Source: Iris pallida
Lineage: Eukaryota > Streptophyta > Magnoliopsida > Asparagales > Iridaceae
Length of the DNA stretch: 64,000 nucleotides
NCBI GenBank assembly: GCA_029216955.1
Contig: JANAVB010009598.1
Coordinates: 28,026,706-28,090,705 of the forward strand
Reading direction: 5' to 3'
Part shown: one piece after another, positions 33,656-45,227 of the stretch
Layout of the letters: each line of letters opens with the position of its first letter
How positions within the stretch are numbered: position 1 is the stretch's first letter
The notes under the pieces: model-generated
The model's database searches: none
Seen by the model: only the letters and a program-made list of their open reading frames with translations
Told to the model about the DNA's origin: nothing
Position numbers and translations under genes: made by a program

Positions 33656-34160
33656 TGCAACCCTTAAACCAAACAAGGACCGGGGTTGCAATCCTTCGCC
33701 TGAATAGAAACCCGCCTCAATTACTATTGATAAGGTAACAAGACAATAAACGAAGAGAGGACACAGAACTGCTCCGGAAGCCAGGTTACAACCCTTAAAC
33801 CAAACAAGGACCGGGGTTGTAACCCTTCGCCTGAACAGAACTGGACCCCTGATCTTTATTGTTAAGGCCAGTATAAATAATCATGGTATTGAAGTAAAGG
33901 TAAAACATGACGAGCATGACAGGGGGTTGCAATAAGATAATAAACGAAGAGAGGACACAGAACTGCTCCGGAAGCCAGGTTACAACCCTTAAACCAAACA
34001 AGGACCGGGATTGTAACCCTTTTCCTGAGCAGAACTGGACCCCTGATCTTTATAGTTAAGGCAGGCATAATAAGCAGGACGATATATGATAAGATAACCA
34101 TGGAACTATTCAGATAGCCAAGTTACAACCCTTAAACCAAACAAGGACCGGGGTTGCAAT
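33656..34160. repeat. Four stem-loop repeats in Tekay LTR
   Basis: The motif ggttacaaccc, ttaaaccaaacaagg, accg, gggttgtaacc occurs at 33784-33824, with variants at 33656-33690, 33978-34018 and 34131-34160. The two ends are inverse copies, giving an 8-11 bp stem each time. The same four are present in the right LTR (about 42023-42530). Confidence 0.8.
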
Positions 34161-34954
34161 CCTTCGCCTGAATAGAACTTGGTATCCCATCATTTATCGA
34201 TACAAGAAATCATGTCCTGTTACAATCTTGTACAGGATCAGGATCATACTAAGCTAGAATAAACTTCATCCAATCAATCACGGCCAATCAAGAGTACGGC
34301 TTGATACTTTTAACTAACTAGGGTTATCACATGCCTAGTTACTAGCAAGATGCAATGAGATTATCCCAACAGCCACAAGCCCTGCAGACCATCCGGTTAT
34401 CCGGGTCAAATGTCCGTTTATGAAGGGTGCACCACATGACTGTGTGCTGAAAATGTGCCCTACTCGTCGGTAGGCTACAAGTCCACTTAATGCGCCCAGA
34501 TAACGGGATTGCCTGTAGCTGGGAATCTCTTCATGACTACTGAATCGTTCTAGTTAATTAGCCTTAGTCAATTTCAGTAGGTAACCCTGACCGTGGTACT
34601 CAGGGATCCCCATCCTAGACATGATGCAAGACAGTACCAGTTTATTTGTACAAACACAATCGCCCACGGTGTCCAGGTCATTCACACTTGTCATGTCAGG
34701 CTAGCTGTCATAACAGCATGTCGAGACATATCATGCCAGTTTACTTGTCAAGAGTGCACCACAGCGGGCCACTATCGTGTTCTATTCTTACAATATTATG
34801 AATGAGAGAAACTTGCATAAAATAACTAGAGACATATTCTTGCTGCTAAGGAAAAGATCTACAACTTCCATGTTGGGAGTTGGGAGAAATTCGAGCAATA
34901 ATTCAATCAATTAGGACATATATCAGTTAGTAATAGTCAAAATATGCATTATGC

Positions 34955-35702
34955 GGCCTATTCTGCGACATGCATGCAACTGCGACACCATATGCGCCTA
35001 CTGCGACATGCGCCTTAATGCGACTCATGCGCGATATGATATGCGCCTATCGCGACATGCACCTCATGTGGCTCAACGGTGACATGATATGCGCCTACCG
35101 CGACATGCGCCTCATTGCAACATGCGCCTACTGTGACATGCGCCTTCTGCGATATGATATGTGGCTACCGCGACATGCGCTTCATTACAACATGCGCCTT
35201 CTGCGACATGCGCCTTCTGCGACATGATATGCGGCTACCGCGACATGCGCTTCATTGCAACATACGCCTTCTGCGACATGCGTCTTCTGCGACATGATAT
35301 GCGGCTACCGCGACATGTGCTTCATTGCAACATGCGCCTTCTGCAACATGCGCCTTCTGCGACATGATATGCGGCTACCGCGACATGCGCTTCATTGCAA
35401 CATGCGCCTTCTGCGACATGATATGCGGCTACCGCGACATGCGCTTCATTACAACATGCACCTTCTGCGACATGCGCCTTCTGCGACATGATATGCGGCT
35501 ACCGCGACATGCGCTTCATTGCAACATGCGCCTTCTGCGACATGCGCCTTCTGCGACATAATATGCGGCTACCGCGACATGCGCTTCATTGTAACATGCG
35601 CCTTCTGCGACATGCGCCTTCTGCGACATGATATGCGGCTACCGCGACATGCGCTTCATTGCAACATGCGCCTTCTGCGACATGCGCCTTCTGCGACATG
35701 CT
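34955..35702. repeat. 70-bp tandem array in left Tekay LTR
   Basis: About ten units carry gcgccttctgcgacat (often twice), gatatgcggctaccgcgac and atgcgcttcattgcaac. Markers ttcatt at 35321, 35391, 35445, 35515, 35585 and 35655 give a 70-bp period with one 54-bp unit that lost a 16-bp subrepeat. The frame shifts each unit, so the Cys-rich open frames are not genes. Confidence 0.93.
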
Positions 35703-36314
35703 GATTATGCTGCAGATGAACCTAGAAATGACCAGAAATTATTTTGGCCATAACTTCCTCATCCGAAGCCGAAATCAAGTGAAACAAAAGCCAAAACTGC
35801 ATGAAATTGAATTCTCTACAACATAGAAACACTAGTTTTCGAAAATAACCAAATTTTAAAGATCAAGACCAAGAAAAACCGAAAAGTTTACAAACTTAGA
35901 TCTACAAGAATCCATCCATCAAATCCAAAAATGTCAAGTTCTAAAGAGGCTTAGAATCAAGTAAGGAAGAGAATGGAACAATAAAACTTGAGATCCATCA
36001 TGAAGCAAGTTTGCACTTGCCTAAGCTCTCTCTCTCTCTTTCTTCTGGTGGTTGAAGAAGTTATGATAGGGAAGAAGAAGAATAAATGAAGAGAGATAAA
36101 GGGGAATGGGTTAATAAAGGGTAGTGGTGGTGGTAGGTAGGGGTTTTCTTTTGGTTCATGATGAACCCAAAAGCAAACCAAACCAAGCTAAGCCGAACCA
36201 AGCTAAGCCATAACCAATGACATGCTAAAATAATCATGCAGGAAAAATATGCAATACGAGTCAAGAATACGTACACGTATACCAAGATACGCAATACGAA
36301 CCACAGGCATTACA

Positions 36315-36354
36315 ACTCTATCCACCTTCAAAGAATTCCATCCTCGGAATTTAG
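36315..36354 (-). other. Tekay polypurine tract region
   Basis: On the minus strand CCGAGGATGGAATTCTTTGA, then AGGTGGATAGAGT, precedes the LTR start TGTAATGCC, the standard plant Ty3/gypsy 3' end. Confidence 0.75.
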
Positions 36355-36476
36355 TCAAGAGGCTAGAATTGCAAGGACAAGCTATACTAATCATAAGCTA
36401 CAACAAGCAGTCTATCATGCAGTCATTTATCCGAGCAAGGAATTGAAAGCATAAGGCATAAGGAAGACATTATACC

Positions 36477-39400
36477 TTACGAGTCAAACAGGTCGGGATA
36501 TCGTGATCGGATATCATCCTCACGCTTCCACGTCGACTCACCCAAAGAGTGATGACCCCAAGCAACTCGGACTAACTTGATAGTCTTGTTCTTGAGTATC
36601 TTCTCTCTTCGGTCCAATATAGACACGAGCCTCTCCTCATACGAAAGGTTGGTACCAACAACCAATTCCGAATGATCTAGGATGTGGCTCGGGTCCGGGA
36701 TATACCGTCGCAGTTGGGATACATGGAATACGTCATGCACCTCATGTAGCGACGGTGGAAGAGCGAGACGATAGGATACATCTCCTACTCGCTCCAGAAT
36801 ATCGAACGGTCCTATATACCTAGGACTAAGCTTTCCTCGTACGCCGAAACGAATGATGCCACGGTTAGGTGAAATCCTCAGGAATATATGGTCACCGACA
36901 GAAAACTCAAGAGGGCGCCGATGAGAATCGGCCCAATGACGCTGGCGATCTTGGGCAACTCGAAGATGATCTCTGACTTTTCTGACCACTTCAACGGTCT
37001 GAGCAATCATTTTCGGACCAAGCATCTGCCTCTCTCCAATATCATCCCAGGCTAGCGGGGATCGACACTTCCTACCATACAGTGCCTCGAACGGTGCCAT
37101 CTGGATACTGGCCTGGAAACTGTTGTTGTACGAGAACTCCACCAGGTGCACATGATCTTCCCACGAACCACCAAAGTCGAGTGTACATGACCGCAACATA
37201 TCTTCAAGAGTCTGGATCGTACGTTCTGACTGGCCATCTGTCTGCGGGTGATAAGCTGAACTGAACTGGAGGTGAGTTCCCAAACTTTCTTGCAAGCTAC
37301 GCCAAAAGTGCGACGTAAATCTTGAATCTCTATCTGAAGTGATACTGACTGGTACACCGTGCAACCTGACAATCTGCCGGAGATACATCTCCGCTAGCTG
37401 AGCCGTCGACTGACCAACTCTGAACGGAAGAAAGTGAGCCACCTTCGTGAGCCTGTCTATGACAACCCAAATAGCGTCTCTGCCCGCCGGGGATCTAGGC
37501 AATCCAGTCACAAAATCCATGGTTACATGCTCCCATTTCCACTCTGGAATCGGCAACGGTTGAAGTAGTCCAGCTGGTCTCTGATGTTCAGTCTTAACTT
37601 GTTGGCAGACTAAACAACGAGAGACAAACCGGGCTATCTCCCTCTTCATGCCATTCCACCAAAAGTGCTGGCGGATATCACGGTACATCTTCGTGCCACC
37701 AGGATGAATGGAATACTGTGAACTGTGAGCCTCCGTCATGATCTCATGTCTGATATCTCCACTGGGTACACAAAGACGCTTACCATGTCGAAGTGTACCG
37801 TCTTCATGAATGCATAACTTTGGTCTTCGTCCTGCCTCACACTCTGCTCTGAGTCGCTGAAGCTTGGAATCTGCTGACTGCGCCATCCGGATCCTCTCGA
37901 CTATAGTGGACTGGACTTGCATGCTGGCCATCAATGCCACACTGGTAGGGAGGACAACTTCTATACCCATTTTCTGAAGATCGGCTAACAGTTCTGGTTG
38001 CGCTGTCAGGAAATAAACTCCGGCTCTCCTGCTCAATGCATCTGCAACAACGTTGGCCTTCCCTGGGTGATACTGCAAGTTGACATCATAATCCACAAGC
38101 AGCTCTAGCCATCTTCTCTGACGCATGTTAAGATCCTTCTGGGTGAAAACATACTTCAGGCTCTTGTGGTCGGTGAAGATCTCCACCCTATCTCCGTACA
38201 AGTAGTGCCTCCACAACTTAAGTGCAAACACTACTGCTGCCAGCTCCAAGTCATGGGTTGGGTAATTTCTCTCATGATCACGAAGTTGTCGTGACGCATA
38301 AGCTATTACCTTCCCATGCTGCATCAGAACACATCCTAAACCTCTGCCCGAAGCATCACAATACACTGAGAATCCTCCAATTCCATCTGGAAGCGTGAGA
38401 ATAGGAGCCGTCATCAAGCCTCGCTTCAACCTCTCAAAAGAATCCTGGCATTCTGCTGTCCAAGCAAACTGCACATCCTTGTGGGTCAACTGGGTCAATG
38501 GTGCTGAAATTCGAGCAAAGTCTGAAACAAATCGCCGGTAGTAGCCGGCCAAGCCAAGAAAACTACGGACTTCTTCCACTGTGCTAGGTACTGGCCATGT
38601 TTCAATGGCCACGATCTTCTGGGGATCCACTTCAACTCCTCCTCGGGTGATGATATGACCCAAGTACGAAATACGATCAAGCCAGAACTCGCATTTACTA
38701 AACTTGGCATACAACTGGTGCTCTCTGAGAATCTAAAGAACAACTCTGAGGTGATGCTCATGCTCCGCTTCACTCTTGCTGTAGACCAGGATGTCGTCTA
38801 GGAACACAATCACGAACTGATCCAAATAAGGCATGAAGATACGATTCATGAGGTCCATGAATACAGCCGGCGCATTGGTTGCTCCAAATGGCATCACAAG
38901 GAACTCCCAATGTCCATACCTAGATCTGAAAGCTGTCTTCGGGATGTCCTGCTCTCTAACTCTGATCTGATGGTATCCTGACCGCAAGTCAATCTTAGAA
39001 AATACTGACGCCCCTCTGAGTTGATCAAACAAGTCATCTATCCTCGGGAGAGGATATCTGTTCTTGATTGTCACTGAGTTCAAGGTACGATAATCAACAC
39101 ACAATCTGGATGTACCATTCTTCTTTTTCACAAGAAGCATCGGGGCTCCCCAAGGTGATCCACTAGCACGAATGAACCCCTTGGTTCTGAGTTCTTCAAT
39201 CATCTTGTACAATATCTCTAGCTCTGACGGTACCATCCTGTAGACTCTCTCTGACACTGGGGCTGTCCCGAGAATCAAGTCAATGGTAAACTCGATCTCT
39301 CGCTCTGGCGGCATCCCTGGAAGCTCTTCTGGGAAAACATCCGAAAACTCTTCGACTATCCGAGGTAACTGCACTGATGCTACTGCCATCCGCAATAATG

Positions 39401-41192
39401 GAGGAGAAGGTTCAACTTCGCCTCGGGAGAAAGAAAACTCTGGCTCGCCTGGAATGCTAAAAATAACCCTGCCAATGTGGCAGTCTATCCTAGCATACTG
39501 GTCCCTCAACCAATCCATCCCTAAGACCACATCATAATCGGCCATCGGGAACTCTATTAATCTAGCGGGGAATTCTCTACCGCTAACTACCGTCTGACAC
39601 GAGAAAAACACTCTATCTACTCCCACAAGTCCGTTACCAGTAAGTATATTGAGCCTTACTGATAATGACTCGGGCTCCAGTCCTACCCGTGTCGCAAATC
39701 GTGCAGACATAAATGAATGCGAGGCACCAGAATCAAATAATACTGAAGCTGGAAAGGTGTTGACGAGAATAGTACCTGCCACCACCTCACCTGGTGCTAT
39801 TCCTTCTTCTCCCATGGTCAAAGCCAGCACTTGACCATGTCCTCGGGGTGCGGGTCCCCTCTGCTGAAAATTCCTCTGCCTGCTCTGGATCAGGGCTTGG
39901 GCTTGGGCATACTGCTGCGGTCTCTGCTGCAGGAATGCCTGGGCCTGCGTCGGCAATGGCCTCGAGAACGGGTACTATAGCTGCTGCTGCTGCTGGATTG
40001 GTGCTGGTCCTCTAACTGAAGGACTAGAAAAAGCGGATGAACTCTCCCTGTTCGGGCAGTTCCCAACCCTGTGGTCTGGGGCACCACAAACCAAGCATAA
40101 ACCCTGTGATCTACGACACTCTGACACCACATGTCCTGGCTTCCCGCAGTGTGAACATCCCACTGCGGAAGACTGCTTCTGCTTCTGCTGCTGAGGGTGC
40201 GTCGGGGTGGAATGTTGAACCGACGTCACTGAGGCCGCCCGCCTCGGAGCTCCAATGGTCAAGGCCCTGGCTGCCAAGGCTGGTGCTGATGACTGATTCA
40301 TCTGACCGTGAGATCGTTTTCGACCTCCGGTCCTATCTACGATCCTCTGGGAGGTATACTCATGCCTCCGGGCTGCCCGTAGTACTGCATCAAAGGTCTG
40401 ATGCTCAAACTGCTCCACCGCCAATAAAATCTCTAGGTGGAGCCCCTGCTGGAACCGCTGGGCTCTATCGAACTCGGTCGCCACCAAGGTGGGAGCAAAC
40501 CGACTAAGCCTGGAGAACTCGGCCGCATATCCATCGACCGTCCTGCCCATCTGCTTCAGATTGGTGAACCTCGTCTGTAGATCATACCGAGCTACAGCAT
40601 CAAAATACTTGGTCTGGAATCTCTCCCTGAATACTGTCTATGAAATAGGGGCCACTAATCCATCGGCCTGCGCTACCCACCAGCTGCGGGCAAGATCTAG
40701 TAACTGCAGGCGCACTACGGCCACCTTCTCGTTCTCTGGAGTCTTGGCTGCTTCTAGAATCACCTCTGTGTCCTGAAGCCATGCATCTGCAGCGATCGCA
40801 TCTTCACTGCCGTCGAAGAAGGGAGGGTTCAAGCGTTTGAAGCTGTTGGCCGCGCTATTACCCTGATGACCTCCTCTGGTCAAAGCGTCTGCCACCGCCT
40901 GGTGCAAGGCATCTCCGCGACGATCCTGGGAAGCTAATAGGGACCTGATGAGACCCACCAAAGTGCCATCATCATGCTCTGCTGGCTGGACGGGCTGAAC
41001 TGGTGGTTCTCCTTCGGTGGGCACGACTCTGGAGGCCACTCCTGAATGCTGGGCTTGATCTCCAGGTTGCTGCTGGTCCGCGGGAGGTACTCCGCCTTGC
41101 TGATCGGCAGGTCCAGGAACAATGTCGCTGAAGAAGACAACATAGGGAACAATAAGGAAGGACCAGGACAGATCAACGATACAAGCATGTGA
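36477..41192 (-). pseudogene. Tekay-like gag-pol polyprotein with three TAG codons
   Basis: One frame runs from after a TGA at 41193 to the stop at 36477 with no frameshift. It is broken only by TAG at 40638, 39975 and 38733. Domains in order are: gag (near 41000-40300, SWWVAQADG); two CCHC knuckles near 40150 (CSHCGKPGHVVSEC, CLVCGAPDHRVGNC); protease ([10 protein letters not shown], Asp near 39734); reverse transcriptase ([24 protein letters not shown] near 38790); RNase H (YCDASGRG near 38360; TDHKSLKY); integrase with H..H..C..C (C367 and C370 of the last open segment) and D400, D461, E497 in a D,D(35)E spacing. The C-terminal [16 protein letters not shown] is chromodomain-like. No ATG is visible at the gag start. 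Confidence 0.92.
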
Positions 41193-41297
41193 TCAGGTCA
41201 AGATTTTCAGGGATCAAGAGGATACGAGTAGAGATCAAGGGCGAGTACTGATTGAGACATCTATTCGGTAAACCCTCACATATCTTGATTTACAAGA

Positions 41298-41313
41298 CCT
41301 GCATGGGCCACCA
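41298..41313 (-). other. Tekay candidate primer-binding site
   Basis: The minus strand reads TGGTGGCCCATGCAGG, nine bases after the LTR end CGTGACA. The site is identical in LARD-B and nearly so in LARD-A. Confidence 0.7.
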
Positions 41314-41322
41314 CTAAAACCA

Positions 41323-44300
41323 TGTCACGCCCCAGAACCAGAATACTGGAGAGCGGGGGCTGACATAGCCAGCTACGTATAATGAAATGGAATCCACGTC
41401 ACTATACGGTCACGGCTGTCTAGATATATGAGGGTTTAACTACAATCCATCAGTCTCCTATGGTCAAGATCAAACCTATTGTCTCAATCACAAGCAAGTA
41501 GTAACAGTTATAAGATGTCAGAGCACCAAATATACAATAGTAAGGCGTCCCATACATTATATATTGGATGATCATGAAGCTAGTCGTACAAAATGTCAGG
41601 ACTAGCAAGAGTTTTAGTCAATACATGATCAACCCTAGGATTTGTCAATCATGTTACAGCCCGTAGGCAGACAGTAAATAAAGATGCAATACGAGCTAAC
41701 ACGTGCTCGCCGGCTAAACGCCTCAAAAGAATAATTTTACAAATAGAGTGGGAGGACAAAAGAAACCCACTCGTTGCCCTGGTTACGCCTGGTGGTCACC
41801 ATCGGGCTGGAAGACAGGTGGATCCTCTGTTGCTGCTCCGATATCTGGCCACACAAAACCAGCTGGGTCAGACCCCAGAAGAGCAAGTGCCACAAAGGAG
41901 GCTTCACTTAGGAACTAAAACCAGCATATCACAAATAAATAGTAAAGGTAATTTAAGATAGTGATAATAGCTGAGATAACAAATATATATTGAACACGGA
42001 GAAACCATTCAAGTAGCCAGACTGCAACCCTTAAACCAAACAAGGACCGGGGTTGCAATCCTTTGCCTGAATAGAAACCCGCCTCAATTACTATTGATAA
42101 GGTAACAAGACAATAAACGAAGAGAGGACACAGAACTGCTCCGGAAGCCAGGTTACAACCCTTAAACCAAACAAGGACCGGGGTTGTAACCCTTCGCTTG
42201 AACAGAACTGGACCCCTGATCTTTATTGTTAAGGCCAGTATAAATAATCATGGTATTGAAGTAAAGGTAAAACATGACGAGCATGACAGGGGGTTGCAAT
42301 AAGATAATAAACGAAGAGAGGACACAGAACTGCTCCGGAAGCCAGGTTACAACCCTTAAACCAAACAAGGACCGGGATTGTAACCCTTCGCCTGAGCAGA
42401 ACTGGACCCCTGATCTTTATAGTTAAGGCAGGCACAATAAGCAGGACGATATATGATAAGATAACCATGGAACTATTCAGATAGCCAAGTTACAACCCTT
42501 AAACCAAACAAGGACCGGGGTTGCAATCCTTCGCCTCAATAGAACTTGGTATCCCATCATTTATCGATACAAGAAATCATGTCCTGTTACAATCTTGTAC
42601 AGGATCAGGATCATACTAAGCTGGAATAAACTTCATCCAATCAATCACGGCCAATCAAGAGTACGGCTTGATACTTTTAACTAACTAGGGTTATCACATG
42701 CCTAGTTACTAGCAAGATGCAATGAGATTATCCCAACAGCCATAAGCCCGGCAGACCATTCGGTTATCCGGATCGAATGTCCGTTTATGAAGGGTGCACC
42801 ACATGACTGTGTGCTGGAAATGTGCCCTACTCGTCGGTAGGCTACAAGTCCACTTAATGCGCCCAGATAACGGGATTGCCTGTAGCTGGGAATCTCTTCA
42901 TGACTACTGAATCGTTCTAGTTAATTAGCCTTAGTCAATTTCAGTAGGTAACCCTGACCGTGGTACTCAGGGATCCCCATCCTAGACATGATGCAAGACA
43001 GTACCAGTTTATTTGTACAAACGCAATTGCCCACGGTGTCCAGGTCATTCACACTTGTCATGTCAGGCTAGCTGTCATAACAGCATGTCGAGACATATCA
43101 TGCCAGTTTACTTGTCAAGAGTGCACCACAGCGGGCCACTATCGTGTTCTATTCTTACAATATTATGAATGAAAGAAACTTGCATAAAATAACTAGAGAC
43201 ATATTCTTGCTGCTAAGGAAAAGATCTACAACTTCCACGTTGGGAGTTGGAAGAAATTCGAACAATAATTCAATCAATTAGGACATATATCAGTTAGTAA
43301 TAGTCAAAATATGCATTATGCGGCCTATTCTGCGACATGCATGCAACTGCGACACCATATGCGCCTACTGCGACATGCGCCTTAATGCGGCTCATGCGCG
43401 ACATGATATGCGCCTATCGCGACATACACCTCATGTGGCTCAACTGCGACATGATATGCGTCTACCGCGACATGCGCCTCATTGCAACATGCGCCTACTG
43501 CGACATGAGCCTTCTGCGACATGATATGTGGCTACCGCGACATGCGCTTCATTGCAACATGCGCCTTCTGCGACATGCGCCTTCTGCGACATGATATGCG
43601 GCTACCGCGACATGCGCTTTATTGCAACATGCGCCTTCTGCGACATGCACCTTCTGCGACATGATATGCGGCTACCGCGACATGCGCTTCATTGCAACAT
43701 GCGCCTTCTGCGACATGCGCCTTCTGCGACATGATATGCGGCTACCGCGACATGCGCTTCATTGCAACATGCGCCTTCTGCGACATGCGCCTTCTGCGAC
43801 ATGATATGCGGCTACCGTGACATGCGCTTCATTGCAACATGCGCCTTCTGCGACATGCGCCTTCTGCGACATGATATGCAGCTACCACGACATGCGCTTC
43901 ATTGCAACATGCGCCTTCTGCGACATGCGCCTTCTGCGACATGATATGCGGCTACCGCGACATGCGCTTCATTGCAACATGCGCCTTCTGCGACATGCGC
44001 CTTCTGCGACATGCTGATTATGCTGCAGATGAACCTAGAAATGACCAAAAATTGTTTTGGCCATAACTTCCTCATCCGAAGCCGAAATCAAGTGAAACAA
44101 AAGCCAAAACTGCATGAAATTGAATTCTCTACAACATAGAAACACTAGTTTTCGAAAATAACCAAGTTTTAAAGATCAAGACCAAGAAAAACCGAAAAGT
44201 TTACAAACTTAGATCAACAAGAATCTATCCATCAAATCCAAAAATGTCAAGTTCTAAAGAGGCTTAGAATCAAGTAAGGAAGAGAATAGAATAATAAAAC

Positions 44301-44625
44301 TTGAGATCCATCATGAAGCAAGTTTGCACTTGCCTAAGCTCTCTCTCTCTTTCTCCTGGTGGTTGAAGAAGTTATGATAGGGAAGAAGAAGAATAAATGA
44401 AGAGAGATAAAGGAGAATGGGTTAATAAAGGGTAGTGGTGGTGGTAGGTAGGGGTTTTCTTTTGGTTCATGATGAACCCAAAAGCAAACCAAACCAAGCT
44501 AAGCCGAACCAAGCTAAGCCATAACCAATGACATGCCAAAATAATCATGCAGGAAAAATACGCAATACGAGTCAAGAATACGTACACGTATACCAAGATA
44601 CGCAATACGAACCACAGGCATTACA
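41323..44625 (-). repeat. Tekay LTR, right copy (5' LTR of the gag-pol unit)
   Basis: It matches 32956-36314 almost base for base, including stem-loop repeats and the 70-bp array, but is shorter by 56 bp, almost all in the array. On its right gattaccactgc continues LARD-B LTR1. Confidence 0.92.
43322..44015. repeat. 70-bp tandem array in right Tekay LTR
   Basis: Same unit as in the left LTR with about nine copies. All later units are a regular 70 bp. The total is about 54 bp shorter than the left array, the size of the short unit seen there. Confidence 0.92.
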
Positions 44626-44674
44626 GATTACCACTGCTTTTCTTTCTTTCTATCTCTTTTGTACTGAAATTTAA

Positions 44675-44773
<99 letters not shown>

Positions 44774-45227
44774 CCTATTTATACTTACTTGGAAATATAT
44801 ATAGTTATATCTATGTTTATATTTAATCATAATTATATCCACACACACAACACTATTATATATAATTATATATACATACAATTACACTATTATATGTAAT
44901 TATATATACATTCAATTACACTATAATATATAATTATATATACGTACAATTTCATAAATAATATCTATATATACCTACATTCATATTTTATATATACACC
45001 CATATCCTTTGATAAAAATAAAATGATGATAACTATTAATAATAAATAATTTATATTTAATAACCACAATAATAATATTAATATTATATAACCTCAATAA
45101 AATAATAATAATAATAATAACAAATTCAATAAACCAATAATTAATTATTTATAAAATCTAAAATCACCATTTAAATTAAAATAAATAATAAAAAATATTT
45201 TAAAATTTTTTGGGAAGGGGAGCTACA
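44626..45227 (-). repeat. LARD-B LTR1, right part
   Basis: It resumes LTR homology at gattaccactgc (LTR2 position 50715) and ends GGGAAGGGGAGCTACA. The LTR2 segment 49867-50714 (848 bp), which holds the likely promoter, is missing from LTR1. It contains a long TA microsatellite at about 44678-44770. Confidence 0.9.
44678..44770. repeat. TA microsatellite in LTR1
   Basis: An uninterrupted (TA)n run of about 90 bp. Equivalent runs are in LTR2 and LTR3 with different lengths. Confidence 0.95.

Larger units (their letters stand above)
32956..36314 (-). repeat. Tekay LTR, left copy
   Basis: In plus orientation it starts TGTCACGCCCCAGAACC and ends CCACAGGCATTACA. It contains four stem-loop repeats near 33656-34160 and a 70-bp tandem array at about 34955-35700. 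It is 56 bp longer than the right copy. Confidence 0.92.
32627..44625 (-). mobile_element. Tekay/Del-like chromovirus, partial tandem array
   Basis: In plus coordinates the order is: truncated interior with only leader and gag start (32627-32955), LTR (32956-36314), full interior with gag-pol (36315-41322), LTR (41323-44625). The LTRs are nearly identical by eye, so it is the youngest insertion in the stack. The right border is followed by gatta, continuing LARD-B LTR1. The left border is a deletion junction, so its target duplication is lost. The chromodomain-like C-terminus and overall gag-pol order fit the Tekay (Del) clade. Confidence 0.88.

Noticed and set aside
34955..35702. Regular repeats resembling a CRISPR array
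   Set aside because: The repeats are head to tail with no unique spacers, lie in a plant LTR, and are present in both LTR copies.
34970..35704. Open frames with a repeated Cys-rich pattern (APSATCAFCDMICGYRDM)
   Set aside because: They arise from a 70-bp tandem array. Since 70 is not a multiple of three, each unit is read in a new frame. The same occurs at 43318-44017.
40934..41188. ATG-started frame MLVSLICPGPS overlapping the gag start
   Set aside because: It is in a different phase from gag and has no gag motifs. The gag frame (GVPPADQQQPGD, GEPPVQP) runs alongside it without an ATG.
44547..44881. Open frames of alternating Ile-Tyr
   Set aside because: They are TA microsatellite translations, as also near 50166-50984 and 56983-57168.
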